A stretch of 6,132 nt of DNA, taken from positions 1 to 6,132 of the forward strand of contig DMKD01000182.1 in assembly GCA_003454605.1 (NCBI GenBank), written 5' to 3'. The DNA is from Spirochaeta sp. GTDB lineage: Bacteria > Spirochaetota > Spirochaetia > UBA9216. Numbering within the stretch: the stretch's first letter is position 1; every line of letters begins with the position of its first letter. A program made the position numbers and the translations under genes. Below the pieces are notes generated by a model. It was not told the DNA's origin. It did not search any database and saw only the letters and a list, made by a program, of their open reading frames with translations. This document shows, piece after piece, positions 1-6,132 of this stretch.

Positions 1-855
1 ATGAATGAAGACGGATCCTTCAATCTCAGTACAGGAGCCACCGATATCGGAACCGGCAGCGATACTATCCTTGCCCAGATTGCTGCTGAAGCGCTTCAGA
101 CTGACTATGAAAAGATGATAGTTTTGTCCTCCGATACCGACAACACCCCCTTTGACACCGGAGCCTATGCGTCATCTACAACCTACATTACAGGAAATGC
201 AGTAAAAAAATGTGCTGTTCAGGTTCTTGAAATCATTATTGAAGCAGCTGCCGAGATGCTTGAAACAGATAAAACCGAGCTGACTGCCGCTGAGGGCATG
301 GTTACGGCCCCAGACGGAAAGAATGTAGGTTACGGAGAGATTTGCGCTTACAGACTCTACACTAAGGGTCAGCTCCAAATACAGTCATCAGCATCCTACG
401 TTGCGCATGAATCTCCGCCGCCATTTTCAGCTCAGTTTGCCGATATTGAGGTAGATATTGAGACCGGGGAGATAATTCTTCACCGTATTGCTGCTGCAAT
501 TGACTGCGGCCATCCGCTTAATCCGATTCTTGCTGAAGGACAGGTTGAGGGTTCTGTCCTGAATGGAATATCATACGCGCTCACCGAGGAATATCTATTC
601 AATTCGAGCGGCAGAATGACTAATCCCGACTTCGGCCGCTATAAAATCTGTTCAGCCATAGATATCCCCGAAATTATAACGATTCTCGCCGATACATATG
701 AAGAAACCGGACCATACGGCGCTAAATCGGTCGGTGAAATTGCATTAAACGGACCCGCACCCGCTATTGCAAATGCGGTTTTCGATGCTGTCGGCATCAG
801 ACTGAGACATACACCATTTACCCCCGAAAAGGTCTGGAAACTGCTGCATGAATAA
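1..855 (+). CDS. Xanthine-dehydrogenase-type molybdopterin-binding subunit, C-terminal part (5' truncated by window edge)
   Basis: This is the C-terminal portion of the large subunit of a xanthine-oxidase-family molybdenum hydroxylase, a cytoplasmic enzyme that hydroxylates purines or other N-heterocycles at the Mo-MPT centre. The visible 284 residues carry family motifs in the expected order: GATDIGTGS (12-20), a DTDNTPFDTGAYASST block (45-60), GQVEGSVLNGI (180-190), and GAKSVGE ending in Glu246. Glu246 corresponds to the general-base glutamate of xanthine oxidase (bovine Glu1261). Family large subunits are usually about 750 residues or more, and the GGxFGGKE motif is missing, so more than half lies upstream of the window. 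The Met at base 1 is internal, not a start. The stop TAA (853-855) overlaps the ssnA start by 8 bases, so the two are co-transcribed. The substrate cannot be read from this part; xanthine or another purine is inferred from the neighbours. The partner FAD and 2Fe-2S subunits are not in the window. Confidence 0.93.
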   Translation: MNEDGSFNLSTGATDIGTGSDTILAQIAAEALQTDYEKMIVLSSDTDNTPFDTGAYASSTTYITGNAVKKCAVQVLEIIIEAAAEMLETDKTELTAAEGMVTAPDGKNVGYGEICAYRLYTKGQLQIQSSASYVAHESPPPFSAQFADIEVDIETGEIILHRIAAAIDCGHPLNPILAEGQVEGSVLNGISYALTEEYLFNSSGRMTNPDFGRYKICSAIDIPEIITILADTYEETGPYGAKSVGEIALNGPAPAIANAVFDAVGIRLRHTPFTPEKVWKLLHE

Positions 856-2149
856 GGTCTTTCTGCTTAGCAATGCAGTCATTGCATCACCTGGTTTATT
901 CATCGAAGACGGTGAGATTCTCATCGAAAACGGAAAGATAGTGTCAGTAGGGGAAAAGGGAAGTTCCGCTGTTCCCGAAGGAACGAAGGAATGGGATCTC
1001 GGCGGCAGAATTACCATGCCGGGGCTGGTTAATCCACACACCCACCTCTATTCTGAACTGTCGACCGGGCTCTCACCCAAGGGTCCCGTCGATGATTTTG
1101 AGGCAGTACTTAAAAATTTCTGGTGGCCTCTTGACGCCGTTCATGATGAAGAATCAGTCTACTTCAGTGCGGTGTCTGGAATAATAGACGCGGTCAAACA
1201 CGGAGTAACCTGTGTATTTGATCATCACGCCTCAATGAACTATGTCGGCGGAAGTCTTGATACGATAGTAAAAGCCTTCTCGCTTGCCGGTCTTAAATCA
1301 GTATGCTGTTTTGAGGCATCTGAGCGACCCGGCGCTTATCCTGTTTCAAGGCATTTTGAAGAAAGCCTGGGTTTCATCGATAAGCATCGCGATAGCAGCC
1401 TTGTTAAAGGCATGCTGGGATTGCACGCAAACTTCACCCTGACAAAAAACAGCTTGAAACTTGTTTCAGAGATGACGAAGGGCGCAGCAGTCGACTACCC
1501 CGTTCATGTACACTGCGGGGAGGCTGAAGCCGATTTTGAGTTCTGCAAAAATGATGGATTCTCGGGTCCGGTAGACAGACTGAACAGCTTTGGGCTGCTC
1601 GGTCCCAACTCAATTCTTGCGCACTGCATCCATCTTTCTGACAAAGACAGAACTGTCCTGAACGAGATACAACCCTTTATTGTCAGCAACCCCGAATCCA
1701 ATGCCAACAACCGTGTCGGCCGCCCCGACCGCAGCCGTTTTCCCGCCTACCTCATAGGGACCGACGGAATGAGCTTTGACATGATCGCCTCCCTCCGCTC
1801 TCAGTATCTTCTCGGACGAGGTCTTTCAGAGGATTTCAGTGAACTTTATTCAGCCTTCATTGAGGAGCCGGCTAATCTGCTGAACAGTTTTTTCCCGACC
1901 ACCGGCAAACTTGAAGCGGGCAGGGATGCTGACGTCGCTGTCCTTGATTACATTCCCCAAACCCCAATAAGCCGGGAGAACCTTATAGGCCATCTCATTT
2001 TCGGAGCTAAGGGCGGTAAGGTTTTTATGACGATTGCTTCGGGCAGAATTCTCTACAATGACGGCAGGCTTACATTCACCTATGAAACAGCTCTTAGAGA
2101 ACAGATAAAGGAAGCGGCCCTGAAGCTGCACAGGAGATATCATGGCTGA
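848..2149 (+). CDS. ssnA: SsnA-type amidohydrolase/aminohydrolase
   Basis: A 433-residue cytoplasmic metal-dependent hydrolase of the ATZ/TRZ-type amidohydrolase group, close in length to E. coli SsnA (about 440). Visible metal and catalytic elements are HTH (His64, His66), HVHCGE (His222 metal, Glu225 proton shuttle), AHC (His259) and GTDG (Asp306). SsnA-specific segments recalled from the E. coli protein are also present: DFEAVLKNFWWPLD (83-96), DHHASMNYVGGSL (125-137), and GHLIFG near 381-386. The short N-terminal and C-terminal beta elements typical of amidohydrolases flank the barrel. The start is the ATG at 848, which overlaps the previous stop as ATGAATAA; the upstream Shine-Dalgarno sequence is weak, which suggests translational coupling. 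The family is related to guanine deaminase and chlorohydrolases, so removal of an exocyclic amine or opening of a purine-derived ring is plausible. Genetic evidence in gut bacteria ties ssnA to anaerobic purine use, but its exact substrate is not settled to my knowledge. The family call is firm and the reaction is inferred. Confidence 0.93.
   Translation: MNKVFLLSNAVIASPGLFIEDGEILIENGKIVSVGEKGSSAVPEGTKEWDLGGRITMPGLVNPHTHLYSELSTGLSPKGPVDDFEAVLKNFWWPLDAVHDEESVYFSAVSGIIDAVKHGVTCVFDHHASMNYVGGSLDTIVKAFSLAGLKSVCCFEASERPGAYPVSRHFEESLGFIDKHRDSSLVKGMLGLHANFTLTKNSLKLVSEMTKGAAVDYPVHVHCGEAEADFEFCKNDGFSGPVDRLNSFGLLGPNSILAHCIHLSDKDRTVLNEIQPFIVSNPESNANNRVGRPDRSRFPAYLIGTDGMSFDMIASLRSQYLLGRGLSEDFSELYSAFIEEPANLLNSFFPTTGKLEAGRDADVAVLDYIPQTPISRENLIGHLIFGAKGGKVFMTIASGRILYNDGRLTFTYETALREQIKEAALKLHRRYHG
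2132..2137 (+). promoter_or_regulatory. Ribosome binding site AGGAGA of the DHOD-like gene
   Basis: AGGAGA lies 4 bases before the ATG at 2142, inside the last codons of ssnA. It supports this ATG as the true start even though it overlaps the ssnA stop by 8 bases (ATGGCTGA). Confidence 0.75.
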
Positions 2150-3053
2150 TCTTAAATCCAATGTATTCGGTATCGATTTCCCTAATCCGGTTATGCCCGC
2201 AGCAGGACCCAATGTAAAAAGCTCAAGACTGATGATCGAAGCTGCCGCGACAGGAAGCGGCGCAGTTGTTTCGAAGACATTCTCAGTCGTTCCGGCCTCT
2301 GATCCCAGACCTACGATGAAAAAGACAGTCGCAGGAGGACTGCTGAACTGTGAAACATGGCTCGAAGACAGCTATGAGAACTTCATTACCGAACTTCAGA
2401 ACGTTAAAGCAGAGAGTGAGATTCCGTTGATCGTATCAATCGGATACAGTGCCGAAGATGTCGCCTTTCTAGGCAGGCTGCTTGAAAAGGAAATTCAGCC
2501 CGATGCAATTGAATTTTCAACCCATTATACCGGCAGCGATATACAACCACTCCTCGCTGTCGCGGAATCACTGAAAAGCAGTGTAAACGTGCCGGTACTG
2601 ATGAAGCTCTCTCCCGGTTTCCCGCAGCTGGAAGAGCTTGCGCAAGAAGCCGAACCCTTCGTGGACGGCTTTGTGGCAGTAAACTCCTTCGGTCCGGCCC
2701 TTGATTTCAACCCGGTTAAAGCCGCTCCCTCACTCGGTTCAGACTGGGGTCAGGGGTGGCTCTCGGGACCTCCCCTTCTGCCGATAGCGCTGGGCATCGT
2801 CTGCAGGCTTGCAGGAATTGTATCAAAACCTATTATCGGTGTAGGCGGAATAACATGCGGTACCGATGCAGTAAAATTCCTTATGGCCGGAGCCTCCCTC
2901 GTACAGCTCTGCACCACAGCTATTCATGAAGGGCCGTCAGCCTACGGACGTATTGCTGCAGAAATTTCAGACTGGCTTGATGATAACGGCTACAGCAGCA
3001 TAGACGATATTAAAAATTTATATTTGAATAACATTGAGAATCGGAGACAATAA
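2142..3053 (+). CDS. Dihydroorotate/dihydropyrimidine dehydrogenase-like FMN TIM-barrel oxidoreductase
   Basis: A 303-residue flavoprotein of the class 1 dihydroorotate dehydrogenase / PreA superfamily. Recognisable parts are the FGIDFPNPVMPAAGP opening (9-23), Lys45 in SKTFSVVP, Lys155 in LMKLSP, NSFGPAL (181-187) where these enzymes place a pyrimidine-binding Asn, a WLSGP segment (206-210), GVGGI (233-237), and AGASLVQLCTTAI (249-261), the usual FMN-phosphate region. The segment that normally reads N-x-S-C-P-N and holds the active-site Cys (class 1) or Ser (class 2) here reads EFSTHYTG (124-131), with no Cys or Pro. There is also no C-terminal ferredoxin domain such as PreA has. True pyrimidine biosynthesis is therefore unlikely. 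Its place between ssnA and ygeY suggests a flavin step on a purine-derived ring, perhaps reduction of a C=C or C=N bond, with electrons from a partner outside the window. Annotation pipelines would probably call it dihydroorotate dehydrogenase; I treat it as a specialised paralogue. Confidence 0.85.
   Translation: MADLKSNVFGIDFPNPVMPAAGPNVKSSRLMIEAAATGSGAVVSKTFSVVPASDPRPTMKKTVAGGLLNCETWLEDSYENFITELQNVKAESEIPLIVSIGYSAEDVAFLGRLLEKEIQPDAIEFSTHYTGSDIQPLLAVAESLKSSVNVPVLMKLSPGFPQLEELAQEAEPFVDGFVAVNSFGPALDFNPVKAAPSLGSDWGQGWLSGPPLLPIALGIVCRLAGIVSKPIIGVGGITCGTDAVKFLMAGASLVQLCTTAIHEGPSAYGRIAAEISDWLDDNGYSSIDDIKNLYLNNIENRRQ
3043..3047 (+). promoter_or_regulatory. Ribosome binding site GGAGA of ygeY
   Basis: GGAGA sits 5 bases before the ATG at 3053, within the last codons of the preceding gene. 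The stop and start share one base (TAATG), so this site sets the ygeY start and allows termination-reinitiation. Confidence 0.7.
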
Positions 3054-4255
3054 TGACTGACACAATAAAAAAAATAAAACAGCTTTCTGAAAATTACAGG
3101 GCGCTAACAGCTGAGACCCTGTCTGATATTGTTAAGGTTCCAAGTTTCAGCGGTGAAGAAAAGGATGTTGTTCACAAACTTAAAGAGCTCTGTGAAGATG
3201 CAGGATTCGATGATGTCTACATTGACGGACTCGGCAGCCTTGTTGCCAGAATTGGAAACGGTCCTAAAAAAATTGCATTCGATGCCCACATCGACACAGT
3301 CACAGTCGGTGATCCGGAACAATGGGAAACCGAACCCTTTTCGGGAACAATAACTGATGAGCTCGTTATGGGCAGGGGATCCACCGATCAGAAAGGCGGT
3401 GCTGCAGCCATGATTACAGCAGGACGAATGCTGAAAGAGCTCAGCTATGATGGAAAGTTCACTATCTACTTCACCTTCACAATCATGGAGGAAGACTGTG
3501 ACGGGATGTGCTGGAAATATCTCATTGAAGAAGAGAAACTCATACCCGATTTTTTTGTAAGTACAGAGCCTTCTTCCTGCAATCTTTACCGAGGACACAG
3601 GGGGAGGATGGAGATGGAGGTCAGCTTTAAGGGAATTTCCTGCCACGGTTCGGCCCCCGAGCGCGGTGACAGCGCCGCATATAAGGCAGCACGTGGAGCT
3701 CTTGCGATGGAAAAACTCAATGAGGATCTTCAGCCTGATGAGGATAATTTCCTCGGAAAGGGAACTATAGTTGTTTCGCAGATGTCTGCCGAAGGCCCTT
3801 CGCAATGCGCAGTGCCCGATACCGCAAGACTGTATCTGGATCGGAGGCTGACCTGGGGCGAGACCCAAGAACTGGCAGTGCAGCAGATTAAGAACGCGAT
3901 TCCTGAAAGCGAAAACGTCGTTGTCCCCTACTATGACAAGGTCAGCTGGAAGGGAACAAAATACGGCCAGGAACTCTATTTCCCGACTTGGAAAATTGAC
4001 AGTGATCATCCCCTGGTAAGTTCAGGCGAAAAAGCATTTCGGGGTCTCTACAATGAAGATGTCAAAGTTGATAAATGGACCTTCTCCACCAATGCGGTCG
4101 CCGTCTGCGGGCGGTTCCAAATACCGACGATAGGTTTCGGTCCAGGAGATGAAAATCAGGCCCACGCACCCAATGAAGTCAATCGGATTAACGATCTGGT
4201 AACCTGCAGTGCCTTCTACGCCGCACTGGTTTACAGTCTGGAAGAAACTTTATGA
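3053..4255 (+). CDS. ygeY: YgeY-type M20 family zinc hydrolase (selenium/purine cluster)
   Basis: A 400-residue member of the M20/ArgE/DapE/CPG2 di-zinc amidohydrolase family, matching E. coli YgeY (about 403) in length and in many segments. Visible metal ligands and catalytic residues are His79 and Asp81 in AHIDT, Asp112 in STDQKGG, Glu146-Glu147 in MEEDCDG (general base and metal bridge), Glu172 in STEP, and His371 in QAHAPNE. YgeY hallmarks include YRGHRGRMEMEV (179-190), CHGSAPERGD (197-206, with the dimerisation-domain His198), DRRLTWGET (263-271), YFPTWK (309-314) and KWTFSTN (341-347). The family removes acyl or carbamoyl groups from amino-acid-like substrates. YgeY itself has been labelled a peptidase or deacetylase, and its natural substrate is uncertain to me. 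In a purine-degrading operon, hydrolysis of a ureido or amide intermediate is the natural guess. Translation starts at the ATG overlapping the upstream TAA and ends at TGA overlapping the next start by 4 bases (ATGA). Confidence 0.94.
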   Translation: MTDTIKKIKQLSENYRALTAETLSDIVKVPSFSGEEKDVVHKLKELCEDAGFDDVYIDGLGSLVARIGNGPKKIAFDAHIDTVTVGDPEQWETEPFSGTITDELVMGRGSTDQKGGAAAMITAGRMLKELSYDGKFTIYFTFTIMEEDCDGMCWKYLIEEEKLIPDFFVSTEPSSCNLYRGHRGRMEMEVSFKGISCHGSAPERGDSAAYKAARGALAMEKLNEDLQPDEDNFLGKGTIVVSQMSAEGPSQCAVPDTARLYLDRRLTWGETQELAVQQIKNAIPESENVVVPYYDKVSWKGTKYGQELYFPTWKIDSDHPLVSSGEKAFRGLYNEDVKVDKWTFSTNAVAVCGRFQIPTIGFGPGDENQAHAPNEVNRINDLVTCSAFYAALVYSLEETL

Positions 4256-5412
4256 AATTTTACTACAAATGCACCGAATGCGGGCTGACCTTTGATATCA
4301 AACCTAATGTTCGTGTCTGCCCGGCCTGCAAATCTGCCCAGAAAGCAAACCGACCGCTCAGGGGCGTACTTGAAACAGTCTGCGAGGGAAAACCTGAGAT
4401 TGCCCCCGAAGTAGATTCCTTAAAATTCATCCACTGCCTTCTGCCGGTTGAACGACATTTCTTTCCGCCTGTACCTGTCGGGATGACTCCGCTCTGGTCT
4501 CCGGAGAATCTTAGAAAACAACTCAGGCTCCCGAATCTCTATATAAAAGACGACACCCTTAATCCAACCGGTTCACTGAAAGACAGGGCGTCCTATCTTG
4601 TAGCAGCCTTCGCGCTGAAGTACAAAATCGACGACATAGTAGTTGCGTCAACCGGAAATGCAGCATCATCAATGGCCGGTATCGGCGCCGCGGCCGGACT
4701 CAATGTGAAGATCTTTATCCCTGCCGCAGCACCCAGAGCCAAAATGGTGCAGTCGCTTCAATACGGAGCAGATGTTACCCTTGTTGAAGGAACGTATGAT
4801 CTTGCCTTCGACAAATCTATCGAATACACCGATAAGTACGGCGGTTTAAACCGCAATACGGCATATAATCCTCTTACGCTTGAAGGGAAAAAAACAGTCG
4901 CTCTCGAGATCTTTACCCAGTCCGGCTCCGCACCCGATCACGTTTTCGTTCCGGTCGGAGACGGCGTTATTCTTGGAGGTCTTTACCGGGGATTTATTGA
5001 TTTGTTTGAGAAGGGCTATACCGACAGAATTCCTGTTATCCATTCCGTACAGGCTGAAGGTTCATCGGCAATAAACCGCGCACTTGAAACTGGTGATTTC
5101 AGTGACCCAATAGCCTCCGCCACCATAGCCGATTCGATCTCGGTTGATGTCCCGCGCAACGGCTATTATGCGCTGAATATGCTTAAAAAACATTCAGGCA
5201 GGGGCGTAACAGTCACTGATGATGAAATCCTTAAAGCTCAGAATATGCTCGCATCATCCGCCGGTCTGTTTGCAGAACCGTCATCAGCATCCGTTCTTGC
5301 AGGTCTTCTTAAAGTCAGGGATAAAATTAACGAGAAGGATTCTGTTGTTCTAGTTGTAACCGGAAACGGACTTAAGGATATTGACGCGGCAATGAAAATA
5401 TTTGAAAAGTAA
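4252..5412 (+). CDS. PLP-dependent threonine synthase-like enzyme with N-terminal zinc ribbon
   Basis: A 386-residue fold-type II PLP enzyme. An N-terminal ribbon has Cys7-x2-Cys10 and Cys23-x2-Cys26, as in archaeal and clostridial threonine synthases. The PLP lysine is Lys110 in NPTGSLKDR (104-112). STGNAASSMAG (133-143) is the substrate/phosphate-binding asparagine loop, VPVGDGVILGG (233-243) the PLP-phosphate glycine loop, EPSSA (342-346) and TGNGLKD (370-376) complete the cofactor site. The closest named family is threonine synthase (ThrC), which converts O-phosphohomoserine to threonine. No other threonine-pathway gene is nearby; the operon is a purine/selenium cluster in which E. coli has ygeX, a fold-type II diaminopropionate ammonia-lyase. 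I infer it may act as an ammonia-lyase or beta-eliminating enzyme in place of YgeX, although a real threonine synthase or threonine dehydratase cannot be excluded. The start ATG overlaps the ygeY stop (ATGA) with only a weak purine-rich sequence upstream, which indicates coupling. Confidence 0.88.
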   Translation: MKFYYKCTECGLTFDIKPNVRVCPACKSAQKANRPLRGVLETVCEGKPEIAPEVDSLKFIHCLLPVERHFFPPVPVGMTPLWSPENLRKQLRLPNLYIKDDTLNPTGSLKDRASYLVAAFALKYKIDDIVVASTGNAASSMAGIGAAAGLNVKIFIPAAAPRAKMVQSLQYGADVTLVEGTYDLAFDKSIEYTDKYGGLNRNTAYNPLTLEGKKTVALEIFTQSGSAPDHVFVPVGDGVILGGLYRGFIDLFEKGYTDRIPVIHSVQAEGSSAINRALETGDFSDPIASATIADSISVDVPRNGYYALNMLKKHSGRGVTVTDDEILKAQNMLASSAGLFAEPSSASVLAGLLKVRDKINEKDSVVLVVTGNGLKDIDAAMKIFEK

Positions 5413-5416
5413 GGAG
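5411..5416 (+). promoter_or_regulatory. Strong ribosome binding site AAGGAG deciding a TTG start
   Basis: AAGGAG overlaps the stop codon of the PLP enzyme gene (TAA at 5410-5412) and lies 7 bases before the TTG at 5424. It is the best Shine-Dalgarno match in the window. No ATG or GTG in the reading frame is as well placed; the first in-frame ATG comes 31 codons later, after conserved residues. Confidence 0.85.
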
Positions 5417-5423
5417 TCAGAAC

Positions 5424-6132
5424 TTGCATAAAATCAGTACTGCAGTAAACCGTGATGATTCATATGGTAAATCCACGGGAAAAACAGAATATATTTCGGA
5501 TATTAAACTGGACGGAATGCTGTATATGGCGATTAAACATGCTGATTTTCAGCATGGACTAATCAATACAATTACAAAGCCCGGGCTTCCTGACGGATAT
5601 TTCTGCATCACTGCTGATGCATTTACCGGAATGAACAGAGCATCAATAGTGGCCCAGGACTGGCCCTTTTTTGCCGAGGAGGAGGTTCTTTACTACGGCC
5701 AACCGATATTAGCCTATGCAGGACCCGAACTTGAGGTATGTGAAGATCTCTGCAATGCCGTTATGATTGATTATTCCGAATTACCTTCTGTATCGGTAAT
5801 TGAGGAAGCCGTTGAGTTTTTTAACGACTACACCATTGTTAAAGGAAATCCTGACGAAGCATTTGACGATGCCGACAGGGTTTTTGAAAACTCATACAGG
5901 ACCGGAATACAGGAACAGGCCTATATGGAACCGCAGGGAATGATAGCCGATTTCACCGACGATGTACTTACAGTACGCGGTTCCATGCAGTGCCCGTATT
6001 ACATAAAAAACGCATTAACAGATGCATTCAATCTAGGAGATGATGCGGTTCGTGTCATTCAGAGTGTCACCGGTGGAGCCTTCGGGGGGAAGGAGGACTA
6101 CCCCTCTATCCTTGCCGGTCATGCATCCGCCG
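5424..6132 (+). CDS. Xanthine-dehydrogenase-type molybdopterin-binding subunit, N-terminal part (3' truncated by window edge)
   Basis: I translated this open frame from the TTG at 5424; it runs without a stop to the window end, giving 236 residues. It opens with the usual N-terminus of xanthine dehydrogenase large subunits (GKSTGKTEYISDIKLDGMLY, 15-34). Next come the b-hammerhead region with EEVLYYGQPILAYAG (86-100), then QEQAYMEPQG (163-172), where the Gln and Glu-Pro-Gln-Gly lie near the Mo cofactor, QCPYYIK (189-195) and GGAFGGKEDYPS (217-228), the molybdopterin-contacting loop with the conserved Glu. No 2Fe-2S domain is fused in front, so separate FeS and FAD subunits are expected downstream or elsewhere. 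The TTG start is chosen for the well-spaced AAGGAG and because later ATGs would remove the conserved GKxxGxxxY segment. It follows the PLP gene by 11 bases. Together with the fragment at the left edge, this makes two molybdenum subunits in the locus. The EQAYMEPQG and GGAFGGKEDYPS signatures resemble those of selenium-associated xanthine dehydrogenases, but this is recollection, not a search. Confidence 0.92.
   Translation, partial: MHKISTAVNRDDSYGKSTGKTEYISDIKLDGMLYMAIKHADFQHGLINTITKPGLPDGYFCITADAFTGMNRASIVAQDWPFFAEEEVLYYGQPILAYAGPELEVCEDLCNAVMIDYSELPSVSVIEEAVEFFNDYTIVKGNPDEAFDDADRVFENSYRTGIQEQAYMEPQGMIADFTDDVLTVRGSMQCPYYIKNALTDAFNLGDDAVRVIQSVTGGAFGGKEDYPSILAGHASA

Noticed and set aside
1..3. 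ATG at base 1 as the true start of the first gene
   Set aside because: The translated sequence begins in the middle of the family domain, lacking the whole N-terminal half including GGxFGGKE, so the Met is an internal residue created as an apparent start by the window edge.
385..396. 12-base direct repeat TCATCAGCATCC, also at 5281-5292
   Set aside because: Both copies lie in coding sequence and encode Ser-Ser-Ala-Ser in unrelated proteins, with no flanking similarity. Treated as chance.
2147..2155. TGA at the end of ssnA as a possible selenocysteine codon, given the selenium-linked gene family
   Set aside because: The TGA is followed one codon later by an in-frame TAA and the protein already has full family length. 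The TGA ending ygeY is likewise followed by non-conserved frame content and a nearby stop.
3104..4009. A 301-codon open frame on the minus strand inside ygeY
   Set aside because: It lies wholly opposite a strongly conserved ygeY with all catalytic residues present. Its translation is rich in Cys, Phe, Ile and Leu with no recognisable domain. It is a shadow of codon bias.
4841..4854. Perfect 14-bp palindrome GCGGTTTAAACCGC, considered as an operator
   Set aside because: It is inside the PLP enzyme gene, encoding conserved-looking residues (GGLNRN region), far from any start. A 14-bp palindrome is expected about 0.4 times by chance in a window this size, and no second copy was noticed.
5412..5424. 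Possible terminator or promoter between the PLP gene and the second molybdenum subunit
   Set aside because: Only 11 bases separate the genes and they hold the ribosome binding site; there is no room for a hairpin or for -35/-10 elements.
5604..5621. Perfect 7-bp hairpin TGCATCA-CTGC-TGATGCA, considered as a bacterial SECIS element or terminator
   Set aside because: It lies within the coding frame of the molybdenum subunit, has no in-frame UGA upstream and no U-tract downstream, and is short enough to occur by chance.

Overview
The window is a single, gene-dense block of metabolic genes, all on the + strand, with no intergenic stretch longer than 11 bases. Six coding regions are visible. The first is cut by the left edge and the last by the right edge. 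Order: (1) C-terminal part of a xanthine-dehydrogenase-type molybdenum-binding subunit (1-855); (2) ssnA, a cyclic amidohydrolase/deaminase of the selenium/purine cluster (848-2149); (3) a short FMN-type dihydroorotate/dihydropyrimidine-dehydrogenase-like TIM barrel (2142-3053); (4) ygeY, an M20-family zinc hydrolase (3053-4255); (5) a PLP-dependent threonine-synthase-fold enzyme with an N-terminal four-cysteine zinc ribbon (4252-5412); (6) N-terminal part of a second xanthine-dehydrogenase-type molybdenum subunit, starting at TTG (5424 to the window end).

Adjacent genes overlap by 8, 8, 1 and 4 bases, followed by an 11-base gap. They are therefore almost certainly one transcript with translational coupling. 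No promoter, terminator, tRNA, rRNA, CRISPR array or mobile element is seen inside it; any promoter lies upstream of base 1.

The combination of ssnA, ygeY and molybdenum hydroxylases is the signature of the locus named in E. coli for selenium-dependent molybdenum hydroxylases (the ygeW-ygeX-ygeY-hyuA-ygfK-ssnA-xdh group). Gut-microbiome work has since linked such loci to anaerobic breakdown of purines and uric acid. The inferred division of labour is as follows. The molybdenum hydroxylases oxidise or interconvert purine rings. The DHOD-like flavoprotein may reduce a ring double bond. SsnA may remove ring nitrogen as ammonia or open a ring. YgeY may hydrolyse an amide or ureido intermediate. 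The PLP enzyme may eliminate ammonia from an amino-acid intermediate such as 2,3-diaminopropionate, taking the place of ygeX. Only the family assignments are direct; the pathway order is inference.

The organism is probably an anaerobic bacterium that ferments purines or amino acids. Spot-checked GC content is roughly 40-50%, and the gene content fits Spirochaetota, Bacillota (Clostridia) or similar gut or sediment anaerobes. The sequence alone does not let me choose among these. The main points of interest are the apparent replacement of ygeX by a threonine-synthase-like enzyme, a DHOD-like protein lacking the usual active-site cysteine motif and any Fe-S domain, and two molybdenum subunits bracketing the four-gene core.
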